Part shown: positions 43,137-51,895 of the stretch, one piece after another
Layout of the letters: the number at the start of each line of letters is the position of its first letter
Numbering within the stretch: the first letter of the stretch is position 1
Position numbers and translations under genes: made by a program
NCBI RefSeq assembly: GCF_900454495.1
Contig: NZ_UGSI01000001.1
Span: 806,001-870,000, forward strand
DNA from: Paenibacillus macerans
GTDB lineage: Bacteria > Bacillota > Bacilli > Paenibacillales > Paenibacillaceae
Length of the DNA stretch: 64,000 nucleotides
Direction: 5' to 3'
The notes under the pieces: generated by a model
What the model was told of the DNA's origin: nothing
Databases searched by the model: none
What the model saw: only the letters and a program-made list of their open reading frames with translations

Positions 43137-44417
43137 TTGAACAAAACGGTATTTGAGCGCGGCAGCGTGGGCCAAATCCGCATTCACGTGCTGCCTACAA
43201 CCCGATTCAAAACATTTGCCGTTTCTCTCTACGCAGGTTTGCCGCTGGGCGAGCAAACGGTTACGACTACGGCGCTGACCCCTTTTGTGCTGCGGCGGGG
43301 CACCGCGTCTTATCCCGAAACGACGTTGTTCCGGGAACAGCTCGAGCATCTGTATGGCGCCGGCTTCGGCTTTGACGTCTATAAACGGGGCAATTACCAG
43401 ATTGTCCAGTTCCGCATGGATACGATCAACGATTCTTTCGTGCAAAGCGACGATTCGCTGCTCGGTCAAACGTTCGCTTTTCTCGGCGAAGTCGTCACGA
43501 AACCGGCCACGGAGAACGGAGTTTTCCGTTCGTCTTATGTGGCTTCGGAACGCGAATCCGTACGCAAAAAGCTGGAAGGGATCATCAACGATAAAATCCG
43601 CTATGCGGCCGAGCGCTGCATGGAGGAGATGTTTAAGGACGATCCGTACCGGCTGCACCCGCTTGGGGAACGCGCCGATCTTGACGGCATCACGCCGCAG
43701 TCGCTTTTTGCCGCTTATCAGAACTGGCTGCAGCAGGCGAATTTGGACCTGTACGTGGTGGGAGACACATCGCTTGCCGAAGTGGAGGAGCTGGTCGCAA
43801 GGCAGTTCAGCTTAAACCGGACGGCTTCCCCGGAATATAAGCCGGAGCACGTCGAAATGAAGACCGCGGAAGTGCGCACCGTCAAAGAGGCGCTCGACGT
43901 CAATCAGGGCAAATTGAATCTCGGTTTGCGCACGCCGATTACGTACGGGGACGACCGCTACGCGGCCGCTTTGGTGTATAACGGCATTTTGGGCAGTTAC
44001 CCGCATTCGAAGCTGTTCATGAACGTGCGGGAAAAAGCCAGCCTGGCTTATTACGCCGCTTCCCGGTTCGATGGGCACAAGGGGATCGTGGCGATTCAAT
44101 CGGGAATCGAAATCGAAAACTACGACAAAGCGCTGGAGATTATTCAGGCCCAGCTGGCCAGCTTGCGGTCGGGGGAGATCAGCGAGCTGGAGATGTCGCA
44201 GACCAAAGCGATGATCCGCAACAGCCTGCTGGAAATGCAGGACTCGGCCTTCGAAATGATCGCCTACGATTTCAACCGGGTGCTGTCCGGCAAGGACCGT
44301 CCGGCCGAAGAGTTGCTGCGCCAGGTAGAGCGGGTAACCCCCGGGGACGTTGTGCAGGCGGCGGAAACGGTGCAGCTTGATACGATTTACTTTTTGACAG
44401 GTAAAAAGGAGGTTTAG
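43137..44417 (+). CDS. ymfF: M16-family peptidase homologue without the zinc motif (YmfF-like)
   Basis: 426 residues, pitrilysin fold. Where active members have HxxEH, this one reads EQLEH (in LFREQLEHLYGAGFGFDVYK), so the first zinc His is replaced and the protein is probably non-catalytic. The C-terminal half has the family pattern GILGSYPHSKLFMNVREKAS. The next gene encodes a partner with an intact motif, so the two probably form a heterodimer, like the alpha/beta processing peptidases. The start is TTG at 43137 after CAAAGGAG; an upstream ATG at 43092 lacks a site. Substrate unknown. Confidence 0.88.
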   Translation: MNKTVFERGSVGQIRIHVLPTTRFKTFAVSLYAGLPLGEQTVTTTALTPFVLRRGTASYPETTLFREQLEHLYGAGFGFDVYKRGNYQIVQFRMDTINDSFVQSDDSLLGQTFAFLGEVVTKPATENGVFRSSYVASERESVRKKLEGIINDKIRYAAERCMEEMFKDDPYRLHPLGERADLDGITPQSLFAAYQNWLQQANLDLYVVGDTSLAEVEELVARQFSLNRTASPEYKPEHVEMKTAEVRTVKEALDVNQGKLNLGLRTPITYGDDRYAAALVYNGILGSYPHSKLFMNVREKASLAYYAASRFDGHKGIVAIQSGIEIENYDKALEIIQAQLASLRSGEISELEMSQTKAMIRNSLLEMQDSAFEMIAYDFNRVLSGKDRPAEELLRQVERVTPGDVVQAAETVQLDTIYFLTGKKEV

Positions 44418-44421
44418 CCGC

Positions 44422-45702
44422 TTGGAAACGCTTCGCTATGATGCTTTGCAGGAAACGTTATACCGCGAAACGATGGATAACGGGCTTCAGGTGTATGTGC
44501 TGCCGAAACCGGGTTTTCAAAAGACATACGCCACGTTTGCCACAAAATACGGTTCGATCGACAACCATTTCCGGGTCGAGGGTCAGGAGGAGATTTCCGT
44601 TCCGGACGGGATCGCCCATTTTTTGGAGCATAAAATGTTCGAGGAGCCGGAGGGCGACATTTTCGCCACGTTTGCTTCCCATGGGGCTTCGGCCAACGCT
44701 TTTACCAGCTTTGATCAGACCGTGTACCTGTTCTCCGCGACCGAAAACATCGCGCTTAATCTGGAAACGCTGATCAATTTCGTGCAGCATCCGTATTTCA
44801 CCGACCAGAACGTCGAGAAGGAAAAAGGCATCATCGGCCAGGAAATCGGCATGTACCGCGACAATCCCGATTGGCGGGTTTATTTCGGCCTGATCGAAGC
44901 GATGTACAAGGTGCATCCCGTTCACATCGACATCGCCGGTACGGTCGAATCGATCGGCACGATTACGAAGGAGACGCTGTACACGTGCTACAACGCGTTT
45001 TACCACCCCAGCAATATGCTTCTGTTCGTCGTTGGCGGGGTGGATCCGGAAGAGGTGTTTACGCTGGTTCGGAATAATCAGGCGAAGAAGCAGTACGGCA
45101 AGCAAGGCGCGATCGAGCGGTTGTTTGACCCCGAGCCCCGCGAAGTTCATGAGCAGCGGCGGGAATCGCGGCTGCCGGTATCGCTGCCGAAATGCCTGTT
45201 CGGATTCAAGGAAACGGATCTTGGGTTGACCGGTGAAGCTTTGCTGCGCCGGGATTTGACGACGAAACTCGCGCTCGATCTGCTGCTTGGGCCCAGCACG
45301 AAGTTGTATCAGAAGCTGTATGACATGGATTTGATTTCCGACAGCTTCGGGCATGAGTACAACAGCAATCCGAATTACGCGTTTTCGGCGATCGGCGGGG
45401 ACACGCCCGACCCGGACCGGATGCTGGCGGTGATCAAAGAGGAAGCGAAGGCTGTGCTGGCCGCAGGTTTCCGCGGGGAAGATTTTGAACGGGCGCGGAA
45501 GAAAAAAATCGGCGGCTACCTGCGGATGCTTAACTCCCCGGAAAATATCGCCCACGAATTCACGCGCTTCCGCTTCCGGGGCAGCGATCTGTTTGCGGTG
45601 CTGCCGATGTACGAATCGCTGACGCTGGACGAAGTGAACGCCCGGCTGCGCGAGCACTTGAACTGGGAGCAGATGGCCGTGTCGGTCGTGGTGAGCCCGT
45701 AA
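44422..45702 (+). CDS. ymfH: M16-family zinc peptidase (YmfH-like)
   Basis: 426 residues. The zinc motif HFLEH is in DGIAHFLEHKMFEEPEGD near residue 66, and the downstream Glu region GIIGQEIGMYRDNPDW is present. It is the catalytic partner of the preceding protein. The start is TTG at 44422 after AAAAGGAGG, 4 nt after the ymfF stop. The gene pair is conserved in Firmicutes; PqqF/L-like functions have been proposed, but I see no evidence for a substrate here. Confidence 0.92.
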   Translation: METLRYDALQETLYRETMDNGLQVYVLPKPGFQKTYATFATKYGSIDNHFRVEGQEEISVPDGIAHFLEHKMFEEPEGDIFATFASHGASANAFTSFDQTVYLFSATENIALNLETLINFVQHPYFTDQNVEKEKGIIGQEIGMYRDNPDWRVYFGLIEAMYKVHPVHIDIAGTVESIGTITKETLYTCYNAFYHPSNMLLFVVGGVDPEEVFTLVRNNQAKKQYGKQGAIERLFDPEPREVHEQRRESRLPVSLPKCLFGFKETDLGLTGEALLRRDLTTKLALDLLLGPSTKLYQKLYDMDLISDSFGHEYNSNPNYAFSAIGGDTPDPDRMLAVIKEEAKAVLAAGFRGEDFERARKKKIGGYLRMLNSPENIAHEFTRFRFRGSDLFAVLPMYESLTLDEVNARLREHLNWEQMAVSVVVSP

Positions 45703-45703
45703 C

Positions 45704-46471
45704 ATGAACGAAGAGCATGGGATTGGAAAAAACATCGCGGACATGACCGTACTCATTACCGGAGCAAGCCGGGGGATCGGCGCGGATACGGCGCTGCGGT
45801 TTGCGGCGGTGGGCATGAACGTGGTTATTCACTATAGGAACTCGCTTGAAGCGGCAAACGAGGTGGCCCGCAGATGTCTGGAGGTTGGGGGCAAAGCCTA
45901 TACGGTGGCGGCCGATCTGCGCAGCAAGGAGCAGATTTTGCGCATGAAGGAACGGCTGGACCATTACGGGCTGCATCCCGACATTCTCGTCAACAATGCG
46001 GGGATTTCCCATTACGGGCTGCTTTCGGACGTTGCCGAAGAGGAATGGGACGACGTGATGAACGTCAATTTGAAAAGCGTTTTTATGTGCAGCCAGCTGT
46101 TTATGCCCTACATGATCCGGCAGCGCTTCGGGCGGATCATCAACGTATCCTCCGTATGGGGCATTTCCGGCGGCTCCTGCGAAACGGTTTATTCCGCCGC
46201 CAAAGGCGGGGTCAACGCTTTTACGAAAGCGCTGGCCAAGGAGCTTGCTCCGTCCGGGGTGACGGTAAACGCGGTAGCCCCGGGAGCCGTCCGGACCGAA
46301 ATGATGGAACGTTTCGACGAGGGGGAACTAAAGCAGCTGGAGGAAGAAATTCCCGCTGGAAGGCTCGCCTCCCCGCAGGAAATTTCTTCCCTTATTTATT
46401 TTCTCGCCCTGCCGGAATCGGGCTACATCACCGGTCAAATCATCAGCCCCAACGGGGGCTGGATTACCTGA
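45704..46471 (+). CDS. ymfI: Short-chain dehydrogenase/reductase (3-oxoacyl-ACP reductase-like, YmfI)
   Basis: 255 residues, Rossmann-fold SDR. It has TGASRGIGADTALRF (NADP binding), NNAGIS, NVSSVWGISGGSCETVYSAAKGG with catalytic Ser-Tyr-Lys, and the C-terminal VAPGAVRTEMMER and GYITGQIISPNGGW. The substrate cannot be read from the sequence; FabG-like is the closest class. The ATG at 45704 lies right after the ymfH stop with no strong ribosome site; an ATG at 45743 is an alternative that would trim 13 residues. Confidence 0.85.
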   Translation: MNEEHGIGKNIADMTVLITGASRGIGADTALRFAAVGMNVVIHYRNSLEAANEVARRCLEVGGKAYTVAADLRSKEQILRMKERLDHYGLHPDILVNNAGISHYGLLSDVAEEEWDDVMNVNLKSVFMCSQLFMPYMIRQRFGRIINVSSVWGISGGSCETVYSAAKGGVNAFTKALAKELAPSGVTVNAVAPGAVRTEMMERFDEGELKQLEEEIPAGRLASPQEISSLIYFLALPESGYITGQIISPNGGWIT

Positions 46472-46592
46472 AAATTTCCGGTCGGGCCCGGGGGAGCCTT
46501 TCGCTTTGCCCGTCAGGAGCGCATAAAACCCGCGCAAACTTCACATATTACGACTGTTGATTTTAAATCGCCAAGCGAAGGAGGATTTAAGG

Positions 46593-46847
46593 ATGTCAAC
46601 CGTACTCAAAAATTTTGATACATGGAAGAAGTTTTTGGGCGACCGTGTGGAGCATGCGGAAAAAGCGGGGTTCAGCGAAGAAGCGATCACCAACCTGGCT
46701 TATGAAATCGGCGGATTTCTCGAAGATAAGGTCGATCCGCAGAACGATTCCAACCGGGTACTCAAAGAGATTTGGGAAGTAGGCAGCGAAGACGAGCGTA
46801 AAACGATCGCTCGCCTGATGGTAAAGCTGGCGAAGAAAAACTCATAG
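46593..46847 (+). CDS. ymfJ: DUF3243 protein (YmfJ-like)
   Basis: 84 residues, helical, soluble. The sequence MSTVLKNFDTWKKFLGDRVE then GFSEEAITNLAYEIGGFLED and DPQNDSNRVLKEIWEVGSED matches the small YmfJ family seen after ymfI in Bacillales. The ATG at 46593 follows GAAGGAGGA. Function unknown. A terminator follows. Confidence 0.85.
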   Translation: MSTVLKNFDTWKKFLGDRVEHAEKAGFSEEAITNLAYEIGGFLEDKVDPQNDSNRVLKEIWEVGSEDERKTIARLMVKLAKKNS

Positions 46848-46856
46848 TTTTTGCTT

Positions 46857-46885
46857 GAAAAGCTCCCGCGTTATGGGAGCTTTTC
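46857..46885 (+). terminator. Intrinsic terminator after ymfJ
   Basis: GAAAAGCTCCC-GCGTTAT-GGGAGCTTTTC, an 11-bp perfect stem; the T-run is part of the stem. Confidence 0.8.
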
Positions 46886-46905
46886 AGCCATTTTCCGCCA
46901 GTGGC

Positions 46906-46934
46906 TTGCCTTTCATTTTCATTTTATATATCAT
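46906..46934 (+). promoter_or_regulatory. Possible SigA promoter of ymfK
   Basis: TTGCCT (46906-46911), a 17-bp spacer and TATCAT (46929-46934), after the ymfJ terminator and 120 nt before ymfK. Confidence 0.45.
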
Positions 46935-47053
46935 AAAACACATATGATTATTGTCGGGCTAAGGAAAGGGCACTAAACTTTTTGAAGCTGTAAGAAGGAT
47001 TCAAGGTTGATTTTGTCGAAAATGGGTGAGTAGGATAGAGAAGGTGTCTTCGG

Positions 47054-47821
47054 ATGGAGTTAAAACAATGGTATTTGGAGTACAAAATACATAAAAACCG
47101 CCCGGGACTTTTGGGCGATATCGCTTCGATGCTGGGGATGCTGGAAATCAACATTTTGACGATCAACGGCGTCGAAGGCAAAACCAGGGGGCTGCTGCTG
47201 GAAAGCGATGACGACGGAAAGATCGACCAGGTCAGCAAAATGCTCAGCAAGGTGGACAGCATCACCGTTACGGCGCTGCGCTGTCCGCGGCTTGTCGATC
47301 TGCTGGCCGTAAGGCACGGCAGGTACATCGACCGCGATTCCGACGATAAGAAGACTTTTCGCTTTACGCGCGACGAACTCGGGATTTTGGTGGACTTTCT
47401 CGGCGAAATTTTCAAGCGGGAGGGCCATCAGGTCATCGGTCTTCGGGGCATGCCGCGCGTCGGCAAGACGGAATCGATTATCGCCGGCAGCGTCTGTTCG
47501 ATGAAGCGTTGGACGTTTGTCTCCTCCACGCTGCTGCGCCAAACGGTAAGGAGCCAGCTGTCGGAGGATGAAATGAATCCGCACAATGTTTTTATCATCG
47601 ACGGTATTATCAGTACGTTGCGTTCGAACGAGAAACATCATCAGCTGCTCCAGGAATTGATGTCGATGCCTTCCACGAAGGTGATCGAGCATCCGGATGT
47701 TTTCGTCAAGGAATCCGAATACAGTTATGACAATTTTGATATTATTATCGAATTGCGTAACAATCCTGAGGAGCAAATCGTTTATGATACGTTTACGACG
47801 ATTTACACGGACGATGTGTAA
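47054..47821 (+). CDS. ymfK: DUF3388 protein: ACT-like domain plus P-loop domain (YmfK-like)
   Basis: 255 residues. The N-terminus (about 5-75: KIHKNRPGLLGDIASMLGML then INILTINGVEG) reads as an ACT-like ligand-binding domain. The second half has a Walker A-like GMPRVGKTESIIAG near residue 132, FIIDGI as possible Walker B, and DIIIELRNNPEEQ near the end. Role unknown. It sits just ahead of the RodZ-like gene, 40 nt apart, as ymfK-ymfM do in B. subtilis. Ribosome site GAAGGTG is weak. Confidence 0.85.
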   Translation: MELKQWYLEYKIHKNRPGLLGDIASMLGMLEINILTINGVEGKTRGLLLESDDDGKIDQVSKMLSKVDSITVTALRCPRLVDLLAVRHGRYIDRDSDDKKTFRFTRDELGILVDFLGEIFKREGHQVIGLRGMPRVGKTESIIAGSVCSMKRWTFVSSTLLRQTVRSQLSEDEMNPHNVFIIDGIISTLRSNEKHHQLLQELMSMPSTKVIEHPDVFVKESEYSYDNFDIIIELRNNPEEQIVYDTFTTIYTDDV

Positions 47822-47861
47822 TTCGATAAAGCATAACCAATAAACACAGGAGGTGATGGTC

Positions 47862-48950
47862 ATGTCGGAATTGGGCCAGAAGTTGAAGGAAGCCCGCCTT
47901 GCCAAAGGTTTGTCGTTAGATGACATACAGGAAATGACGAAAATTCGCAAACGATATCTGGAAGCCATCGAGTCGGGAGATTATAAAGTGCTTCCCGGGA
48001 GTTTCTACGTCCGGGCTTTTATTAAGACGTATGCCGAAACGGTGGGCGTGGATGCGGATGAACTCCTCGCCGAGCACCGACAGAACGTGCCTGATGCCGT
48101 ACCGGAGCAAACGATGGAGCCCGTGATACAAAAACGCCGCAGCCGCCAGCACGCCGAGCGCAATTCGAAGTGGCTCTCCACCACGCTGATGTGGTCTTTT
48201 GCCGTGCTGATCCTGATCGTCATTTACATGTATTTCACGATTTGGGGGAAAACGAACCAGTCGGCCGGAGAGAAGCCGGACCCGACGCCGGTAACGCCGG
48301 CCACGCAAGCGGAAGGACAAGGGACGAACGGATCGGGGAACGCCAAAAACGGTGGACAAACCAGCCCCGGAAACCATCAAACCGGTACGGGCGACGCCGT
48401 GAACGGAGGCAGCAATACGGGAAATGCCGGAACAGGGAGCAATGCCGGAACGGGGGCAAATACCGGTGCTGGCACGGGCGCTAACGGTGGGACGGGTACC
48501 GATAACACCGGCGGAACGGCCAGTCCGCAAGACATCGTAGTCGTTCCCGACGGCAAAGAGGGCAGCACCACGAAGTTCAAGGTGCAAAATGCCGGCGGCC
48601 AGCCGGTGCAGGCTGTCATTACGGCTTCCGGCGAAAGCTGGGTCGAGGTTCGCAAAGGCGGCAGAAAGGGCGACAAGCTTTACTTCGGCAAAACGTCCGA
48701 CGGCGATGTGCTGACGTATGATATCGCGCCGGAGGGACTGTTTATTTTGTCGGGGGCTTCCAACAAAACGGCGATTACGGTAGCCGGGCAAACGGTGGAA
48801 GACGGCAAAGCAACCTCGCGGATTTTGCTTACCCTGGATGACGGCACCGGTGCGGATACCGGTTCCGCGGGCGACGCCGGCGCAGGCGGAGATACATCCG
48901 GAGACAATGTCGAGAGCGTCGAGAGCGGAAACGGAACAAGCGGGCAGTAA
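47862..48950 (+). CDS. ymfM: RodZ-like membrane protein with Cro/CI-type HTH (YmfM)
   Basis: 362 residues. Cytoplasmic HTH domain (about 1-75: LGQKLKEARLAKGLSLDDIQ), a basic juxtamembrane stretch, one membrane helix (about 112-130), a long Gly/Asn/Thr/Ala low-complexity linker (about 135-225), and a beta-rich extracellular domain (about 225-330, DUF4115-like: GESWVEVRKGGRKGDKLYFG). RodZ links MreB filaments to the elongation machinery and cell shape. The ATG at 47862 follows ACAGGAGGTGAT. It ends in a Gly/Asp/Ser-rich tail. Confidence 0.92.
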   Translation: MSELGQKLKEARLAKGLSLDDIQEMTKIRKRYLEAIESGDYKVLPGSFYVRAFIKTYAETVGVDADELLAEHRQNVPDAVPEQTMEPVIQKRRSRQHAERNSKWLSTTLMWSFAVLILIVIYMYFTIWGKTNQSAGEKPDPTPVTPATQAEGQGTNGSGNAKNGGQTSPGNHQTGTGDAVNGGSNTGNAGTGSNAGTGANTGAGTGANGGTGTDNTGGTASPQDIVVVPDGKEGSTTKFKVQNAGGQPVQAVITASGESWVEVRKGGRKGDKLYFGKTSDGDVLTYDIAPEGLFILSGASNKTAITVAGQTVEDGKATSRILLTLDDGTGADTGSAGDAGAGGDTSGDNVESVESGNGTSGQ

Positions 48951-48980
48951 GGATCGGCTTTGTCCGCTTGGGCCTCTGTT

Positions 48981-49025
48981 AAAGGCGGGATTTGGACCTG
49001 ACAAGGGTTTGGATCTCGCCTTTTT
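48981..49025 (+). terminator. Intrinsic terminator after ymfM
   Basis: AAAGGCGGGAT pairs (one G-T) with ATCTCGCCTTT, followed by TT. About 130 nt of sequence without a gene then leads to yajQ. Confidence 0.75.
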
Positions 49026-49156
49026 CGCATCTTTTACCCGCCGCGGTTATGGCTTGGAAACAGCTCGGAAATGGCGGGTTGGCTCGACTTCGGGAAAACT
49101 ATTACATATAATGAGTGATAGAAGAAAAGATTGGGAACCAGAAAGGAACGTGAAGT

Positions 49157-49648
49157 ATGGCTTCGGAAAGTTCATTTGATATCGTCTCGAAAATGGACAT
49201 GCAGGAATTAAACAATGCGATCGATCAGACGGAACGGGAGATCGCCAGCCGCTTTGATTTTAAAGGAAGCAAAAGCGAACTTAAACTGGAAAAGGACGTG
49301 CTGGTGATCGTGGCGGACGATGAGTATAAGCTCGGCGCCGTGATCGATATCCTGCAATCCAAAATGATCAAGCGCGGGCTGCCGATCAAAAATTTGGATT
49401 ACGGCAAAGTGGAGCCCGCTTCGATGGGCACGGTGCGGCAGCGCATCAGCTTGAAACAGGGCATCGACCAGGAGAACGCGAAGAAAATCAACGTGCTGAT
49501 CCGCGACTCCAAGCTGAAGGTCAAAAGCCAAATCCAGGGCGATCAAATCCGCGTCACCGGCAAAAGCAAGGACGATTTGCAGCAAATCATTCAGCTGTTG
49601 CGCAAAGCCGATTTGTCGCTCGATTTGCAGTTTACGAACTTTAAATGA
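49157..49648 (+). CDS. YajQ-family nucleotide-binding protein
   Basis: 163 residues, two ferredoxin-like folds. It starts MASESSFDIVSKMDMQELNN and has ASRFDFKGSKSELKLEK, DYGKVEPASMGTVRQRISLK and KSQIQGDQIRVTGKSKDDLQ. Some family members bind c-di-GMP or RNA/tRNA; the partner here is unknown. It is an addition to the usual B. subtilis order (ymfM-pgsA). The ATG follows AGAAAGGAACG. A terminator follows at 49655. Confidence 0.92.
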   Translation: MASESSFDIVSKMDMQELNNAIDQTEREIASRFDFKGSKSELKLEKDVLVIVADDEYKLGAVIDILQSKMIKRGLPIKNLDYGKVEPASMGTVRQRISLKQGIDQENAKKINVLIRDSKLKVKSQIQGDQIRVTGKSKDDLQQIIQLLRKADLSLDLQFTNFK

Positions 49649-49654
49649 CTCCGG

Positions 49655-49698
49655 AAAGGTCTCCTGCGGCGCTTCCCGCGCCTGCTTGAGACCCTTTT
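49655..49698 (+). terminator. Intrinsic terminator after yajQ
   Basis: AAAGGTCTC pairs with GAGACCCTTTT, with GCGC-TTCCC-GCGC inside the loop. Confidence 0.7.
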
Positions 49699-49705
49699 CA
49701 TATTT

Positions 49706-49735
49706 TTGACAGCCGCCTTTTCCGAATATTATACT
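49706..49735 (+). promoter_or_regulatory. SigA promoter of rimO-pgsA
   Basis: Consensus TTGACA (49706-49711), an 18-bp spacer and TATACT (49730-49735), 64 nt upstream of rimO. Confidence 0.8.
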
Positions 49736-49798
49736 TGTAGAGGCTGTTCAATCGATGAACATGGCTTGATCACGGCTTGAATTATGGGGGAAATCGTC

Positions 49799-51127
49799 AT
49801 GACTGAAAAGGTGAAAATCGTTACACTTGGCTGCGAGAAAAACTTGGTTGACTCCGAAATCATGTCGGGGCTGATCGACCGGCGCGGCTATTCCTTGGTG
49901 GACGACCGCGATGACGCCACGGTCATCATCGTCAATACGTGCGGTTTTATCGACGCCGCCAAAGAAGAGTCGGTAAACACGATTCTGGAGCTGGCCGAGC
50001 TTAAAGAAAGCGGAAAATTGAAGGCGCTGATCGTGTCGGGGTGTCTGACGCAGCGCTACAAACAAGCGCTCATGGAGGAAATGCCGGAGATCGACGGAAT
50101 CGTCGGAACGGGCGATTTCCATAACATCACGCAGATCGTCGATGAGGCGGTGAAGGGCAAGAAGCCGGTATATGTAGGCAATCCGGTGTTCAACTACGAG
50201 CAGGTGCTGCCGCGCAAGCTGTCGACGGCCCGTTATACGGCGTATGTGAAAATCGCCGAGGGCTGCGACAACAACTGCACCTTCTGCAGCATCCCGCTGA
50301 TGCGGGGCAAATTCCGCAGCCGTTCCATCGAATCGATCGTGGAGGAAGTCAAAGGCATGGCTGCGCAAGGGGTCAAGGAATTCAGCCTGATCGCCCAGGA
50401 TTCCACCAATTACGGCACCGATCTGTACGGGGACTATAAACTGCCTGAGCTGCTGGACCGCGTCAGCCGGGTGGACGGTGTGGAATGGGTGCGGCTGCAT
50501 TATGCGTATCCGGGCTTTTTTACGGATGAATTGATCGATATGATCGCGTCCAATCCGAAGATTTGCAAATACGTGGATATGCCGCTGCAGCATAGCGAGG
50601 ACGCGATCCTGAAAAGAATGCGGCGCCCCGGACGCAACCGGGATATCCGCGAACTGATCGCCAAAATCCGCTCCCGCATCCCGGACGTTTCTTTGCGCAC
50701 GTCGCTGATCGTGGGATTCCCGGGCGAAACCGAGGAAGATTTCGAGCGGCTATGCGATTTCGTCCGGGAGATCAAATTCGACCGGCTGGGCGTGTTTACA
50801 TACTCGCAGGAAGAGGATACGCCGGCTTCGCGGCTGCCGGATCAGGTCGCCGAGGACGTCAAGGAATGGCGGGCCAATACGTTGATGGAGATTCAGCGCA
50901 CCGTGGCGAACGAAAACAGCGGCAAATACATCGGCAAAGTGCTGGATGTCCTTGTGGAGCGCTACGATGGGCGGAGCGACGTTTATGTGGGGCGCTCGCA
51001 ATTCGACGCGCCCGAAATCGACGGGGAAGTGTTCGTGACGAACTGCTCCGGGAATATCGGCGATATTGCCAAAGTGCGGATTACGCACGCATTTGAATAT
51101 GATTTAACCGGGGAGGCTGTCCTGTGA
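49799..51127 (+). CDS. rimO: Ribosomal protein S12 methylthiotransferase RimO
   Basis: 442 residues, radical SAM enzyme. It adds a methylthio group to an Asp of S12. The N-terminal UPF0004 domain starts KIVTLGCEKNLVDSE with cluster-binding Cys residues (GC, NTCGF, SGCLTQRY). The radical SAM motif CDNNCTFCSIP is near residue 156, and a C-terminal TRAM domain follows. The TLGCEKNLVDSE signature points to RimO rather than MiaB. GGGGGAAATC sets the ATG at 49799. It overlaps pgsA by GTGA. RimO is not found in B. subtilis at this locus. Confidence 0.95.
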   Translation: MTEKVKIVTLGCEKNLVDSEIMSGLIDRRGYSLVDDRDDATVIIVNTCGFIDAAKEESVNTILELAELKESGKLKALIVSGCLTQRYKQALMEEMPEIDGIVGTGDFHNITQIVDEAVKGKKPVYVGNPVFNYEQVLPRKLSTARYTAYVKIAEGCDNNCTFCSIPLMRGKFRSRSIESIVEEVKGMAAQGVKEFSLIAQDSTNYGTDLYGDYKLPELLDRVSRVDGVEWVRLHYAYPGFFTDELIDMIASNPKICKYVDMPLQHSEDAILKRMRRPGRNRDIRELIAKIRSRIPDVSLRTSLIVGFPGETEEDFERLCDFVREIKFDRLGVFTYSQEEDTPASRLPDQVAEDVKEWRANTLMEIQRTVANENSGKYIGKVLDVLVERYDGRSDVYVGRSQFDAPEIDGEVFVTNCSGNIGDIAKVRITHAFEYDLTGEAVL

Positions 51128-51711
51128 ATTTGCCCAACCGCATTACACTGACGCGTATTTTTATGATTCCGGTGATGCTGCTTTTTTTGCTGCTGGATGC
51201 GGGCTGGCTGTCTTATGAGCTCGTTGCGGGCACATACGCGCTGCCGGTCCATCAGTTGATTGCCGCGGTGCTGTTCATCGTCGCCGCCAGCACGGACGGA
51301 ATCGACGGATACATCGCCCGGAAATACAATTTGGTGACGAATCTGGGCAAACTGCTCGACCCGCTTGCCGACAAGCTGCTGGTGGGCACCGTGTTGATCG
51401 GGCTCGTGTCGCTTGGCAAATGCAACGCCTGGATCGCCGTCATCATTATCGCGCGCGAATTTGCGGTAACCGGCCTGCGGGAGGTAGCGCTGCTCGAAGG
51501 TTCCGTGATCGCCGCCAGCAAATGGGGTAAAGCGAAAACAATCATCCAGATCATCGCGATTACCGTGCTGCTTCTGAACAATTTCCCGTTTGCCTGGCTG
51601 AACATCCCGTTTGACGATATCGCGATCTGGCTGGCGGCGATCATTACGATTTATTCGGGCATCGACTATTTCGTCAAAAATAAAAGCGTGCTTTCTTTTT
51701 CGAAAATGTAG
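51124..51711 (+). CDS. pgsA: CDP-diacylglycerol-glycerol-3-phosphate 3-phosphatidyltransferase
   Basis: 195 residues, membrane protein with several helices. It makes phosphatidylglycerol phosphate from CDP-diacylglycerol (product of cdsA) and glycerol 3-phosphate. The CDP-alcohol phosphotransferase motif D-G-x2-G-x2-A-R-x8-G-x3-D-x3-D is complete in DGIDGYIARKYNLVTNLGKL followed by LDPLADK. GTG start within the rimO stop codon. It is followed by a 14-bp tandem array before cinA. Confidence 0.97.
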   Translation: MNLPNRITLTRIFMIPVMLLFLLLDAGWLSYELVAGTYALPVHQLIAAVLFIVAASTDGIDGYIARKYNLVTNLGKLLDPLADKLLVGTVLIGLVSLGKCNAWIAVIIIAREFAVTGLREVALLEGSVIAASKWGKAKTIIQIIAITVLLLNNFPFAWLNIPFDDIAIWLAAIITIYSGIDYFVKNKSVLSFSKM

Positions 51712-51713
51712 TG

Positions 51714-51839
51714 CCTTGAGTGCGATGCTTGGGGTGTGATCCATTGAGTGTGATCCTTGGGGTGTAATGCTTTGAATGTGATGCTCTGAGTGAGATGCTT
51801 TGAATGCGATGCTTTGCGTGCTATGTTTTGAAGCGAAGT
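51714..51839 (+). repeat. Tandem array of a 14-bp unit, eight copies plus a degenerate ninth
   Basis: Units run without gaps from 51714: CCTTGAGTGCGATG, CTTGGGGTGTGATC, CATTGAGTGTGATC, CTTGGGGTGTAATG, CTTTGAATGTGATG, CTCTGAGTGAGATG, CTTTGAATGCGATG, CTTTGCGTGCTATG, then TTTTGAAGCGAAGT. Consensus is about CTTTGAGTGTGATG. It starts 2 nt after the pgsA stop and ends 56 nt before cinA. Confidence 0.92.
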
Positions 51840-51895
51840 ATTTAATGCTCAGGCAGAGGCTTGTTTTGGATTGCCGGAAGGAGACGTGAAAGCAA

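Noticed and set aside
45704..45743. Frameshift at the ymfH-ymfI junction because no ribosome site is visible
   Set aside because: Both frames are complete with full motifs; the 1-nt gap is compatible with translational coupling.
49741..49780. GAGGCTGTTCAA and TTGATCACG upstream of rimO, resembling pieces of the hairpin repeat
   Set aside because: The matches are short and the central part is absent. It may be a very old remnant, but the evidence is too thin to list.
51714..51839. CRISPR array
   Set aside because: The 14-bp units are contiguous without spacers and there are no cas genes in the window.
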